Of a DNA stretch of 64,000 nt, positions 17,218 to 25,673 are shown one piece after another; positions within the stretch are counted from its first letter, which is position 1; the number at the start of each line of letters is the position of its first letter. Source of the DNA: Rhodothermia bacterium (lineage in GTDB: Bacteria > Bacteroidota > Rhodothermia > Rhodothermales > UBA2364); contig JAFLBZ010000013.1 in the NCBI GenBank assembly GCA_017303715.1, forward strand, positions 1 through 64,000. The letters are read 5' to 3'. The notes beneath the pieces were generated by a model. That model was not told where the DNA came from. It did no database searches and was given only the letters and a program-made list of their open reading frames with translations. The position numbers were made by a program, and so were the translations under genes.

Positions 17218-19005
17218 TCCCTTTTCCACGGGTAGCCCCGCCAACTCCATTACTTTTAGCGCATTTGTGGTAGGACATGGCCCAGGTCTGAGCCGATAGT
17301 CAAAGGTCATTTTACCCGCAATTATTTCTTCTCTGAAATGCAAATTTTGCAGACGCGGTAACTCTGCTTCTAATTTGATCAAATCCAAGTCGTGGGTAGA
17401 AATCAATCCACCACCAGCGGTTACCGCCAATCCTTTTACATAACTCCGGCTACCAGCCAAGCGTTCGCGGTTATTGGTTCCTCTAAAAATTTCATCAATC
17501 AAGAAAAACAGCGGTGCATGGTGCGGTTCTTTGGCGGCATCCAACAAAAGCTTCAATCGCTTGACCTCTGCATAGAAATAAGAAATGCCGTCATTCACCG
17601 AGTCCGAAACGTTTAAGCACGTAAAAAGCCGTAGCGCACCTACACGAAAATGGCGGGCATTAACTCCCGTTCCGGCGTAAGCCAAAACCAAATTCACACC
17701 AATGGTTCGTAAGAACGTGCTTTTACCAGACATATTGGAACCTGTAATCAAACCGATTGACTGCGGGTGATCGTGCGAAAAAGAATTGCTCACACGGTTT
17801 GGATGTAGAATCAAAGGATGCCCCATTTCTACGGCCTCAAAGCCGCCTACCTCCAAATCAAGCACTGGAAAAGACATTTCTGGTTGTTCAGCGGCAAACG
17901 TTGCCAAGGCGGACAAGCCTTCCAATTTCGCATGGGTGTTGGTCCATTCATCAAGCAAATGGTTTAGTTTTGTCTTCTCTCGCTCCAGAAGCCACGTACA
18001 AAGATATTGCCAAGGCACGATAGTATTGAGCAAGACAAATAAAAACTCGTTGCGGGTAAAGGAAATGGCCGTGGCAATTCGGTTGAGGTTTTTCAGGTGC
18101 TGGGAAGGCCGATATTCTGGGTTCCTGAAGGTTTTGAGGGGTTCTAAAATCGCCGAATGACGTGGTATTGGGAATCGCTCTAAGAACAAGAAAGGTTCTA
18201 TGACCCCACGGATGTACCGTTCTACGTCTAAAGCAGCATCAAAAGTGTGTTTAAGTTTTTGGAAATGAAGGATATAGACAAACCAATATATAAAAATACC
18301 TATGACCCAAATTGCAGGATAAAACAACAATAAGCCCATATTCACAGCCGAGAGTCCCAGCAATGGTAAAAGACCACGCCACAAGGTAGGTAAGTCCGTC
18401 ACAGGTTTTAAAATCTTGGACGGATCAGGAAGTGGTTGTTTTTGGCTTTGGAGCGACAACGTCCCCACCAATCTTAATCGCTCCCGAAACCGAGGCAAAG
18501 CCGCCAAACTTTTAACCCACGTCTGGTATAACCGCGAACGCCCAAGGTCTGGTTCCTCGGTCAGGAGATGCGCTTGAAGCCAATGCAAAGCGCTCGGCGT
18601 TGTCGTGGTATTCAGCAATGTCAGGAGCGAACGAGGCCCAATCAAATTCAAATCTTGTGCAAATGGATGATCGGCTGACGGGGCTAATGGTGGAGTTTCT
18701 GGCAGGTTTCCCCAAGCCAACTGGACACGGGAAGCACGGTCTTCCAAAAGCGAGACATAGGTTCGGGATCGCCGGAGTGCCGCTTCCAACTGCTTATGAC
18801 GTCGCGCCAAAAAAACAAAGACGATGGCTCCAAACACGGCGATTAGCACAGCGTACTCCTGATGACTAAGCGACCAGAGGGCATAAACCGATCCAACAAC
18901 CACCAAAAAAACAGCTATCCGCCAACGAGAAAGGCGACGATGCCACAACAACCAACGGTCTTGAGTCCGTTGATGACGCAAAATTCTATCCTGAAAAGCA
19001 AGCAT
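17215..19005 (-). CDS. MutS domain V family membrane-anchored ATPase
   Basis: About 596 residues from the ATG at 19005; a TTG at 19044 would add 13. Two hydrophobic pairs (roughly 25-70 and 215-260 of the longer form) precede a MutS-like ATPase. Walker A is TGSNMSGKSTFLRTI and Walker B is FFLIDEIFRGTNNRERL, ending in the ABC-type STHDLDL switch. Mismatch-recognition domains are missing, so this is not repair MutS but the short membrane-linked paralogue found across Bacteroidota. Function is unknown. It follows an RDD gene and is probably co-transcribed. Confidence 0.85.
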   Translation of the reverse strand: MLAFQDRILRHQRTQDRWLLWHRRLSRWRIAVFLVVVGSVYALWSLSHQEYAVLIAVFGAIVFVFLARRHKQLEAALRRSRTYVSLLEDRASRVQLAWGNLPETPPLAPSADHPFAQDLNLIGPRSLLTLLNTTTTPSALHWLQAHLLTEEPDLGRSRLYQTWVKSLAALPRFRERLRLVGTLSLQSQKQPLPDPSKILKPVTDLPTLWRGLLPLLGLSAVNMGLLLFYPAIWVIGIFIYWFVYILHFQKLKHTFDAALDVERYIRGVIEPFLFLERFPIPRHSAILEPLKTFRNPEYRPSQHLKNLNRIATAISFTRNEFLFVLLNTIVPWQYLCTWLLEREKTKLNHLLDEWTNTHAKLEGLSALATFAAEQPEMSFPVLDLEVGGFEAVEMGHPLILHPNRVSNSFSHDHPQSIGLITGSNMSGKSTFLRTIGVNLVLAYAGTGVNARHFRVGALRLFTCLNVSDSVNDGISYFYAEVKRLKLLLDAAKEPHHAPLFFLIDEIFRGTNNRERLAGSRSYVKGLAVTAGGGLISTHDLDLIKLEAELPRLQNLHFREEIIAGKMTFDYRLRPGPCPTTNALKVMELAGLPVEKG

Positions 19006-19096
19006 GTGTTCAATTATTCGATGATGTACCTTATCAACCGCCAAAAATAAAACAAGTTACAAGTTATCCTCCGATTCGCAGCTTGTTCAATCTTCT

Positions 19097-19822
19097 TCAA
19101 TCTTCTACCCGTCCCCGTAGGTGGTTGTAGTCTTTTAAAACTGTTTCGAGAAAAGCAATATGCTCCAGCGAAGATTTTATGTTCAACTTCTCCTCTACCC
19201 TACGACGGGCTTTTAACTGCAAAATGGGTGCATTTGTGGCATATTTATTCTCGGACAACCTCAAGACTTCCCGTAAGACTGCTGCATCTCCATCAGAAAG
19301 ATGGGCTGCATCCGGAAATACCGGCACATAATCCGTTTTGACGTCCTCGAAAATGGTTTCCGAAAAAGTAACCTCCTTTGGCACACGTATCACCGTTGTC
19401 TCTGCTGCCAAATCGCCCAACCGTTGGCCCTTTTGGTTAAACAGCATCGTCATTAGCGTTAGTGAACCCTGAAACGCATAGTTTTCGACCAAGCCCAACA
19501 ACCAACGCAACAAATAACTGCCCAAAGTAGGCTCACGGCCATCCAACCGTACAACCTTGATCCGCAAGATTTTTTTCCCAAAGGTCTGCCCACCCAAAAA
19601 ATACTCTGTGAGAAGTGGATATATAACAGGCGGCAAAATAAAGGTGATGATCATCCAACTTGGCGGGTCAATAAGCGCTCTATACATCGCGGTAAAGATA
19701 CCGAGCAGGTAAATAATCTGAATGACATAATCTATTATAAATGCTCCTATACGTTCGCCTACGCTCGCTGCCTTATATTGAATAGAAATGTTTTGGGTGG
19801 TTTGGATGTTTAAATCGCTCAT
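19097..19822 (-). CDS. RDD family membrane protein
   Basis: A 241-residue protein. The RDD domain covers about 15-140 with SVGERIGAFIIDYVIQ, the family arginine and aspartates, two to three spans, and GQTFGKKILRIKVV before LLRWLLGL. A soluble C-terminal tail of about 100 residues follows. RDD proteins have been linked to ion or proton exchange in some species. The MutS-like gene lies downstream on the same strand. Confidence 0.85.
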   Translation of the reverse strand: MSDLNIQTTQNISIQYKAASVGERIGAFIIDYVIQIIYLLGIFTAMYRALIDPPSWMIITFILPPVIYPLLTEYFLGGQTFGKKILRIKVVRLDGREPTLGSYLLRWLLGLVENYAFQGSLTLMTMLFNQKGQRLGDLAAETTVIRVPKEVTFSETIFEDVKTDYVPVFPDAAHLSDGDAAVLREVLRLSENKYATNAPILQLKARRRVEEKLNIKSSLEHIAFLETVLKDYNHLRGRVED

Positions 19823-20021
19823 GGGGTCAGGCCAGTCATTTTATTGAATGTACAGAAAGATTTTGAAAATACGGAAACACTGCAAAGAGTTCAAAAAATG
19901 GCATAAAAATTGAGAAGAAGGTTTAATTAATCCGCCTAATCAAGCCTTATACCTGTTTAGAAAATTGACAGTGTACCGCAGTGTGTGCAACCTTCCCCGC
20001 TTACGCATTGACAAAACCCCC

Positions 20022-20056
20022 ATGATCCCGATATAAAAGTTCATATTTGGGATCAT
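20022..20056. repeat. Hairpin (8-bp perfect arms)
   Basis: ATGATCCC (20022-20029) and GGGATCAT (20049-20056) pair, with ATAT/ATAT continuing the stem after a small internal loop. There is no T-run on either side, so it is not a plain terminator. It sits 10 bases from the larger foldback element. Confidence 0.6.
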
Positions 20057-20065
20057 CCGCAGCAT

Positions 20066-20181
20066 CTTATACCAATTAGGGGAAATTACTGTTTATAGGC
20101 TACTCGTTTTCAACCTTTCAACACCCAAAAGGTGTGAAAGCGTTCAGAGAAAACAGTCATTTAATTCCTAATTGGTATTAA
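20066..20181. mobile_element. MITE-like foldback element, about 116 bp
   Basis: Terminal arms CTTATACCAATTAGG (from 20066) and CCTAATTGGTATTAAG (to 20181) are near-perfect inverted repeats. Pairing resumes with CTGTTT/AAACAG, and the centre is a second hairpin, CTTTCAACACC against GGTGTGAAAG (about 20117-20141). There is no open reading frame. The whole element can fold as one long stem. It lies in the gap between the RDD gene and the next minus-strand gene, ending 4 bases before that gene's stop codon. A non-autonomous transposable element is the best reading; a long 3' structure of the neighbouring transcript is the alternative. Confidence 0.6.
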
Positions 20182-20184
20182 GTA

Positions 20185-20940
20185 TTATAACTTCACCCAC
20201 TGCCCACCTTCCTCAACCTCTATTTTCATAACGGGATGAATTTCCCAGAGGGTAGCTCGTGTTTTCCCTAATTGTTCGGGATGTTCGGGATCCATAAAGA
20301 GCCAACCAGAAATTCTTACCCGTTTTTGGGTATTGGCAATAGCATTAAGGCGAGAGAGCGCCCAACCATGATTTTTAGCACGAAGACGCGGTGTAGGCTC
20401 TATAATGATGGATTTTGCACGTTCGCGACGTCGGGTTTTGACCAACCAAACATGGAAATCCAGCATGTCGTTATCTGCATTAGAACAATTCGTGGTCTCG
20501 GGGCCAGAGGTTTTTGCAGCAGCGATATAGCCCTCTACGGTCACCGCCATTTGTTCGTATGAGGCCACCATCTGAACATCCCGCAGACGCCAATTTTGCC
20601 GATCTTTCCGGTGAATTTCTTTCGGCTCGGGAAGACCGAGAATCCAATCAAAGGTTACAGGCTGGTAGGAGCTTGGTTCGTGGTCTCGGTTTTTCTGGAT
20701 GTTCATCAATGGATCGCCACCGCGCCCCTCCGCCGGACATCCACGGAAAGGCTTGCTTTTGACGGGAGCAGGAAGTGTATTGGGTACGGGTTTTGAGGGA
20801 GTACCCGTTGGTGGTGTAGGCTCTTGTGCGCTTGGTGATCCGGTAGGAATCTTGGTTGATTCGGGATTTTTCGTGAGGTAGTAATATCCCGCACCGGCAA
20901 AACCAACAATTATAAGGCCCCAGAAGAGGTTTTTAAACAT
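20185..20940 (-). CDS. Hypothetical membrane-anchored protein
   Basis: About 251 residues from the ATG at 20940 (MFKNLFWGLIIVGFAG). One N-terminal anchor is followed by a Pro/Thr/Ser-rich linker (about 25-60) and a folded domain from about 85 to the end. The domain includes VTVEGYIAAAK, then a Cys-containing NCSNADNDMLDFHVWL and VRISGWLFMDPEH, a pattern like an OB-type fold, but I do not assign a family. It is divergent from the HerA-like gene with 96 bases between starts. Confidence 0.7.
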   Translation of the reverse strand: MFKNLFWGLIIVGFAGAGYYYLTKNPESTKIPTGSPSAQEPTPPTGTPSKPVPNTLPAPVKSKPFRGCPAEGRGGDPLMNIQKNRDHEPSSYQPVTFDWILGLPEPKEIHRKDRQNWRLRDVQMVASYEQMAVTVEGYIAAAKTSGPETTNCSNADNDMLDFHVWLVKTRRRERAKSIIIEPTPRLRAKNHGWALSRLNAIANTQKRVRISGWLFMDPEHPEQLGKTRATLWEIHPVMKIEVEEGGQWVKL

Positions 20941-21036
20941 GCTTCGCAGAAGGTCGTGACTGGCGCATTTGCGCAATGGGTAGCAATGACTTAGTTTCCC
21001 CAAAATACGACCCAAATAACCAAAATCACGCATTCA

Positions 21037-22620
21037 ATGGCAACCAGAGAAGAATTTATTCAGACCATACAATCGGCCTATTCCTTTTCCGACACAACCA
21101 TCGAATTGGGTGGCGCAATGTACAAAGGTGAGTCCTTGTCCCAAACCCTTGTTCGGGTTCCGGTAAAAATGCTTAACCGGCATGGGTTGATTGCTGGTGC
21201 AACTGGGACGGGTAAAACCAAAACCCTGCAACTCTTTGCTGAAAAACTTTCGCAGAATGGGATTCCAGTGCTTTTAATGGACATCAAGGGCGACCTTTCG
21301 GGCATTGCAGCCACCGGAGACCCGAACAATTCGCGGGCATTGGAACGGCATCAAAAAATTGGTGTGCCCTATAAGGTGTCTGCAAATCCAGTAGAGTTCC
21401 TTACGATCTCTGGCGAGAAGGGAGCACGCCTGAAGGCCACTGTAACCGAGTTTGGGCCTGTTCTATTTTCTAAAATTTTAGGCTTGAACGATACGCAGTC
21501 TGGCGCGGTATCGGTGGTGTTTAAGTACTGTGATGATAAACAATTACCCTTATTAGACCTCAAAGACTTTAAAAAAACCCTTTCCTATCTCGCCGAAGAA
21601 GGGAAAGCGGAGATCACCGCCGAGTATGGCGCCATTTCAACCGCAACAGTGGGAACCATTATCCGCAAAGTCTTGGAATTGGAACAACAAGGAGCCGAAA
21701 TTTTCTTTGGCGAACCTTCTTTCGAGGTGGAAGACCTCTGCCGGATAGACATGGAAACCGGACGTGGCGTGGTGAACATCATTCGCCTAACCGACCTGCA
21801 AGACCGCCCCAAACTGTTCGCCACGTTTATGCTCCAACTCTTGGCCGAAGTCTATGCCTCCTTCCCAGAAGAAGGGGACTTAGATGCGCCTAAGTTGTGT
21901 ATTTTCATAGACGAAGCTCATTTGGTCTTTTCGGAAGCGTCACAAGTTTTGCTGAATCAAATCGAGGCGATTATTAAGCTGATCCGCTCAAAAGGGATTG
22001 GTATTTTCTTTATCACCCAAAATCCAGCAGATATCCCCAATGCGGTGTTGGGACAGTTGGGTCTTAAGGTACAACATGCCCTTCGAGCCTTCACTGCCAA
22101 AGACCGGAAAGACATTAAGGCCGCCGCTGAAAACTATCCAGAATCGAAATTTTATAAGGTAGAAGACGAACTAACGGCGTTGGGCATTGGCGAAGCCTTT
22201 GTCACGGTTCTTGGCCCTAAAGGTACGCCAACACCATTGGTGCATACGCTAATGTGTTCTCCGGGATCACGTATGGATGTATTAACGCCGATGGAATTGG
22301 ATGGCCTTGTCGCAAAGTCTAAATTGGCGAGCAAATACAACAAAGTCGTGGATCCACAAAGTGCTTACGAGATTCTGGGCGCAAAAATCCAACAGGCACA
22401 ACTTGCCGACCAACAAGCGGAACTGCAACGCCAACAAGAAAAAGCACGGGCAGAGCAACTAAAACAACAACAAAAAGAAGCAAACAAGCGCAAACCCGAA
22501 AAAACCATGGTGGAGCAAGTCCTTACCAGTTCTGTGGGCAAACAAGTCACGAAAACGGTTTTCAATGAACTTGCACGAGGGCTTTTAGGTGTATTGGGAT
22601 TGGGCGGAAAAAGACGCTAA
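21037..22620 (+). CDS. HerA-like helicase/ATPase, DUF853 family
   Basis: A 527-residue protein with Walker A GATGTGKTKT (54-63), Walker B LCIFIDEAHLVF near 285, and the FFITQNPADIP segment typical of DUF853 (YjgR-like). The last 90 residues contain a Gln/Glu/Lys-rich coiled coil and end in a Gly-rich basic tail. The family is related to the HerA/FtsK pumps, but its role is unknown. Its stop overlaps that of the convergent TPR gene by 3 bases. Confidence 0.88.
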   Translation: MATREEFIQTIQSAYSFSDTTIELGGAMYKGESLSQTLVRVPVKMLNRHGLIAGATGTGKTKTLQLFAEKLSQNGIPVLLMDIKGDLSGIAATGDPNNSRALERHQKIGVPYKVSANPVEFLTISGEKGARLKATVTEFGPVLFSKILGLNDTQSGAVSVVFKYCDDKQLPLLDLKDFKKTLSYLAEEGKAEITAEYGAISTATVGTIIRKVLELEQQGAEIFFGEPSFEVEDLCRIDMETGRGVVNIIRLTDLQDRPKLFATFMLQLLAEVYASFPEEGDLDAPKLCIFIDEAHLVFSEASQVLLNQIEAIIKLIRSKGIGIFFITQNPADIPNAVLGQLGLKVQHALRAFTAKDRKDIKAAAENYPESKFYKVEDELTALGIGEAFVTVLGPKGTPTPLVHTLMCSPGSRMDVLTPMELDGLVAKSKLASKYNKVVDPQSAYEILGAKIQQAQLADQQAELQRQQEKARAEQLKQQQKEANKRKPEKTMVEQVLTSSVGKQVTKTVFNELARGLLGVLGLGGKRR

Positions 22621-24134
22621 TTCCCAGATTTTAAGCGGCTTAATGCGGATTTTGTGCGCTGTTCCAATCCTTTGTGGTAATCGAATTTTTCCCGATACAT
22701 GAGTGCCTTCCGATAGGCCAGAACCGCATCTTCTGGCCTATTGAGGGCTTCGTAACATTCACCAATATAGTATTGACTGTAGGGCGCCCACTTTGCCAAG
22801 ACATCGCCGGGCTTATGAATGACCTGTTGATAAAAAGTGATGGCCGCCTCGTATTGCTGTGTTTTTTGAAGGGCTAAACCCTTACGATACCCTGCTTCAG
22901 CAAGGTTTAGCTCCGTAGCGTCCTTTTGTTCAAGAATTTTATCTACTTCCGTAAGTACCAAAGGATAATCACCTGCATCCGATGCGTTTTGGATGCGAAG
23001 CAAGTCCTTTTCTATGGGCGTCATGGGGTTAGCGATTCTCAACGTGGCTTGCCTGACCGCAAACTCGTCCATATCATATTCAAAACCAGCTTTTACCTTT
23101 TGGTACATCGCAATTGCGGCTTCGCGGTCGCCTTTCATTTCCATTGCCAAGCCCATTTTAAAGTGTGCCTGCCCGACCATTGTAGTTCCCTCAAACTCGG
23201 CGATAAACCGCTTAAACAACGGGATCGCTTCCTCGAAATTATTGAGACGGAAATGCAAATCGGCGAGGTAAAACAAAAAAATGGGGGGCGAAAAAGCGCC
23301 TTTCTTTTCATCGTTCTGTGTAGCCGATGTGATGAATGGTAGGGCTTCCGCCGCACGGAACTGGTTCCGAAGTGCGTATCCGTATAGAAAATTAAAAAGT
23401 GGGCTTTGGGGATAGGCTTCTTGCAATTTTTTAATCTCGACAAGACCATTTCGCTGGTTGCGGTTAAGGGTCTCATCTGCCAAAGCAAAATAAATGGCCG
23501 CTTCTTCTTGTACCCACTTGGCCTTTTTAATGGCACGCATCAGATTGTTCAGCCCATCTTGAACAGTCCCTTTATATCCCAAAAAACTTAGTAAACCCTG
23601 ATAAGAGCGAGGTGCAGAGCCGATGAGAACCTGCATCAATCCCATTCCTTTATAGGCTTCTTCGAAAAAAGGATCTTGCTCCAAACACCAAGAATAACCA
23701 TTATACGCTTCGCGGCCTGCCATGGCCGCTGCAAGCATATCATTCCGAAAAACACCCATGATGGCACGGTGCATGGCGGATTCTGCCGCCAAAAACCTTC
23801 GCCAAACCGGATTGGTTACATACCGTAGCGAGGTATTAAATGCCTCGTTTTCGCGTTTAAATCCATTGAGCGCCAAGGTGTTTTGGCCAAAACCAAACTG
23901 CCAAACCGCCATTGTGGACAAAGAGTACTGCGCCAATGCTACATTCATCGGGTTTTTATCGGTCTGAAGAACGTGGCGAAACTGTTGCTCGGCAGTTTTT
24001 AAGCGGAACTCAAAAAAAGCTGTACGGCCTTGTTTTATGGCCGGAATCATGGGATGATCGTGTTTTGACTGACTCATTGCCGTTGTTCCGACAAAAAGAA
24101 GCCCGTAAAACAGCCATTTATAGACAATGTGCAT
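22617..24134 (-). CDS. Tetratricopeptide repeat protein, secreted
   Basis: About 505 residues from the ATG at 24134 (MHIVYKWLFYGLLF), which gives a proper signal peptide ending near TAMSQS; the frame above it is not signal-like. Helical pairs of TPR type fill most of the protein, clearest at FYLADLHFRLNNFEEAIPLF, AHFKMGLAMEMKGDREAAI and YYIGECYEALNRPEDAVLA. It probably scaffolds protein interactions in the periplasm. A strong terminator (24175-24227) separates it from the symporter gene, so it should have its own promoter. Confidence 0.85.
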   Translation of the reverse strand: MHIVYKWLFYGLLFVGTTAMSQSKHDHPMIPAIKQGRTAFFEFRLKTAEQQFRHVLQTDKNPMNVALAQYSLSTMAVWQFGFGQNTLALNGFKRENEAFNTSLRYVTNPVWRRFLAAESAMHRAIMGVFRNDMLAAAMAGREAYNGYSWCLEQDPFFEEAYKGMGLMQVLIGSAPRSYQGLLSFLGYKGTVQDGLNNLMRAIKKAKWVQEEAAIYFALADETLNRNQRNGLVEIKKLQEAYPQSPLFNFLYGYALRNQFRAAEALPFITSATQNDEKKGAFSPPIFLFYLADLHFRLNNFEEAIPLFKRFIAEFEGTTMVGQAHFKMGLAMEMKGDREAAIAMYQKVKAGFEYDMDEFAVRQATLRIANPMTPIEKDLLRIQNASDAGDYPLVLTEVDKILEQKDATELNLAEAGYRKGLALQKTQQYEAAITFYQQVIHKPGDVLAKWAPYSQYYIGECYEALNRPEDAVLAYRKALMYREKFDYHKGLEQRTKSALSRLKSGN

Positions 24135-24174
24135 GTATTTAAAACAAGAGCGGTGGTTTCGGAAAAAGCTTATC

Positions 24175-24227
24175 CAAAAAAAGTCTTCGGGAAGGTTGTA
24201 TGTGTTTTCTACAACGCACCCGAAGAC
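24175..24227 (-). terminator. Intrinsic terminator after the symporter gene
   Basis: On the minus strand, GTCTTCGGG pairs with CCCGAAGAC and an inner GTTGT pairs with ACAAC; a run of T (A's at 24175-24182) follows. Confidence 0.9.
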
Positions 24228-24268
24228 CAAGAAGTATCTACCTAACTCAAAAATTAATCTTAGAGCAC

Positions 24269-25603
24269 CTATTCTGCTGCGGTTAGGCGCACATCATCAG
24301 CATGTGGATTGGCAACCACTTCGTGTAATTGTCCCTCAGACTTGGCGATTACGGTACAAACCATTAAGTCACCAGTTACGTTGGTAACGGTTCGGAGCAT
24401 GTCTAAAATCCGATCAACGCCCAAAATAAGTGCAATTCCGGCACTTGGTACACCAACGGACTCTAAGATAATGATGAGCATAATGACACCAGCGCCGGGC
24501 ACGGCTGCCGTGCCAATGGAGGCCATCACCGCCAATAGCAACACGTTCAACTGTGCTGCAAAACTCAAGTCCATTCCCAAAGCTTGTGCGATAAAGACCG
24601 TTGCAACGCCTTGGTACAAGGCCGTTCCGTCCATATTAATGGTTGCACCGAGCGGCAAAACAAAGGACGTAATTTCTTTGGAGGCGCCAAGTTTTTCCTC
24701 AGCACATTCCATCGTCACAGGGAGGGTAGCGCCGCTCGAACTGGTCGAAAACCCGACCAATTGCGCACGAGAGATGGCTTGGAAGAATTTTTTGATGTTA
24801 AAACGGCTAAGGCCATATAGAAAAGCCGGGTAAACCACAACGGTATGGATGAGGAGGCCTCCAACAACGGTGATACAGTAAATTCCCAATGCGCCTAAAA
24901 GTTGGAGCAATTTGCCAAGATCATCCCCAGCCACACTCACAATGGTGCTCGACATTAAGGCAAACACCCCCAAAGGCGCCATAAGCATAATGATATCCAC
25001 CAATTTTATGACCACGTCATTCAGCCCATCAAAGAAATCCATAATGGGCTGTGCCTTAATCTTTGGAATTTGCAGCAAGCCTATCCCAAAGAAAATGGCA
25101 AAAAACACGACCTGAAGCATGTTGCGATTATCGGCCCCAGCTTTGAAAATATTGTCTGGAACCATATCAATTAAAATCTGAAGAGGGCCGCGTTCCCCCA
25201 CCGTTGCGGCAGCGTCTTTGCTCGTCTGCACATTATCGGCATAAGTTGCCATCATGGACTCTCGCATCTCCGGTGGAACCTGATGCCCCGGCTGTAACAG
25301 ATTGGCAATGATTAGCCCGATCGCAATTGCAACGGCAGTGGTTAAGATGTATAATCCTAATGTTTTGCCGCCAATACGCCCCAACTTCCGAATGTCAGCC
25401 AAGGAAGCTACGCCCATGATGAGCGAGGCCAGTACCAAGGGAACAGCAATAAGTTTGAGCAGGTTGATGAAAATGGTTCCGAAGGGCGTAATCCAATCCG
25501 CTGTAAATTCCTGCAAACCATTGGTTGCGGCCAAAACCCCATAGACCAAGCCCAAGATCAGCCCAAGGATAATTTGCCAGTGAAGTTGTTTGTACCAAGC
25601 CAT
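24269..25603 (-). CDS. Dicarboxylate/amino acid:cation symporter (DAACS family)
   Basis: About 444 residues from the ATG at 25603 (MAWYKQLHWQIILGL). The transport core is unmistakable: the serine-rich hairpin FSTSSSGATLPVTMEC, the cation-site helix with LPLGATINMDGTALYQG, and the tip GVPSAGIALILGVDRILDM followed by RTVTNVTGD. Family members (GltP, GltT, DctA) import glutamate, aspartate or C4-dicarboxylates with protons or sodium. Substrate cannot be decided from motifs alone. Confidence 0.92.
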   Translation of the reverse strand: MAWYKQLHWQIILGLILGLVYGVLAATNGLQEFTADWITPFGTIFINLLKLIAVPLVLASLIMGVASLADIRKLGRIGGKTLGLYILTTAVAIAIGLIIANLLQPGHQVPPEMRESMMATYADNVQTSKDAAATVGERGPLQILIDMVPDNIFKAGADNRNMLQVVFFAIFFGIGLLQIPKIKAQPIMDFFDGLNDVVIKLVDIIMLMAPLGVFALMSSTIVSVAGDDLGKLLQLLGALGIYCITVVGGLLIHTVVVYPAFLYGLSRFNIKKFFQAISRAQLVGFSTSSSGATLPVTMECAEEKLGASKEITSFVLPLGATINMDGTALYQGVATVFIAQALGMDLSFAAQLNVLLLAVMASIGTAAVPGAGVIMLIIILESVGVPSAGIALILGVDRILDMLRTVTNVTGDLMVCTVIAKSEGQLHEVVANPHADDVRLTAAE

Positions 25604-25673
25604 AAAAATACCTATTATAATAATTGTGAACAAAGGGAAATGCTGTGCATAGCATGACCGAAGCAGGGCAATT

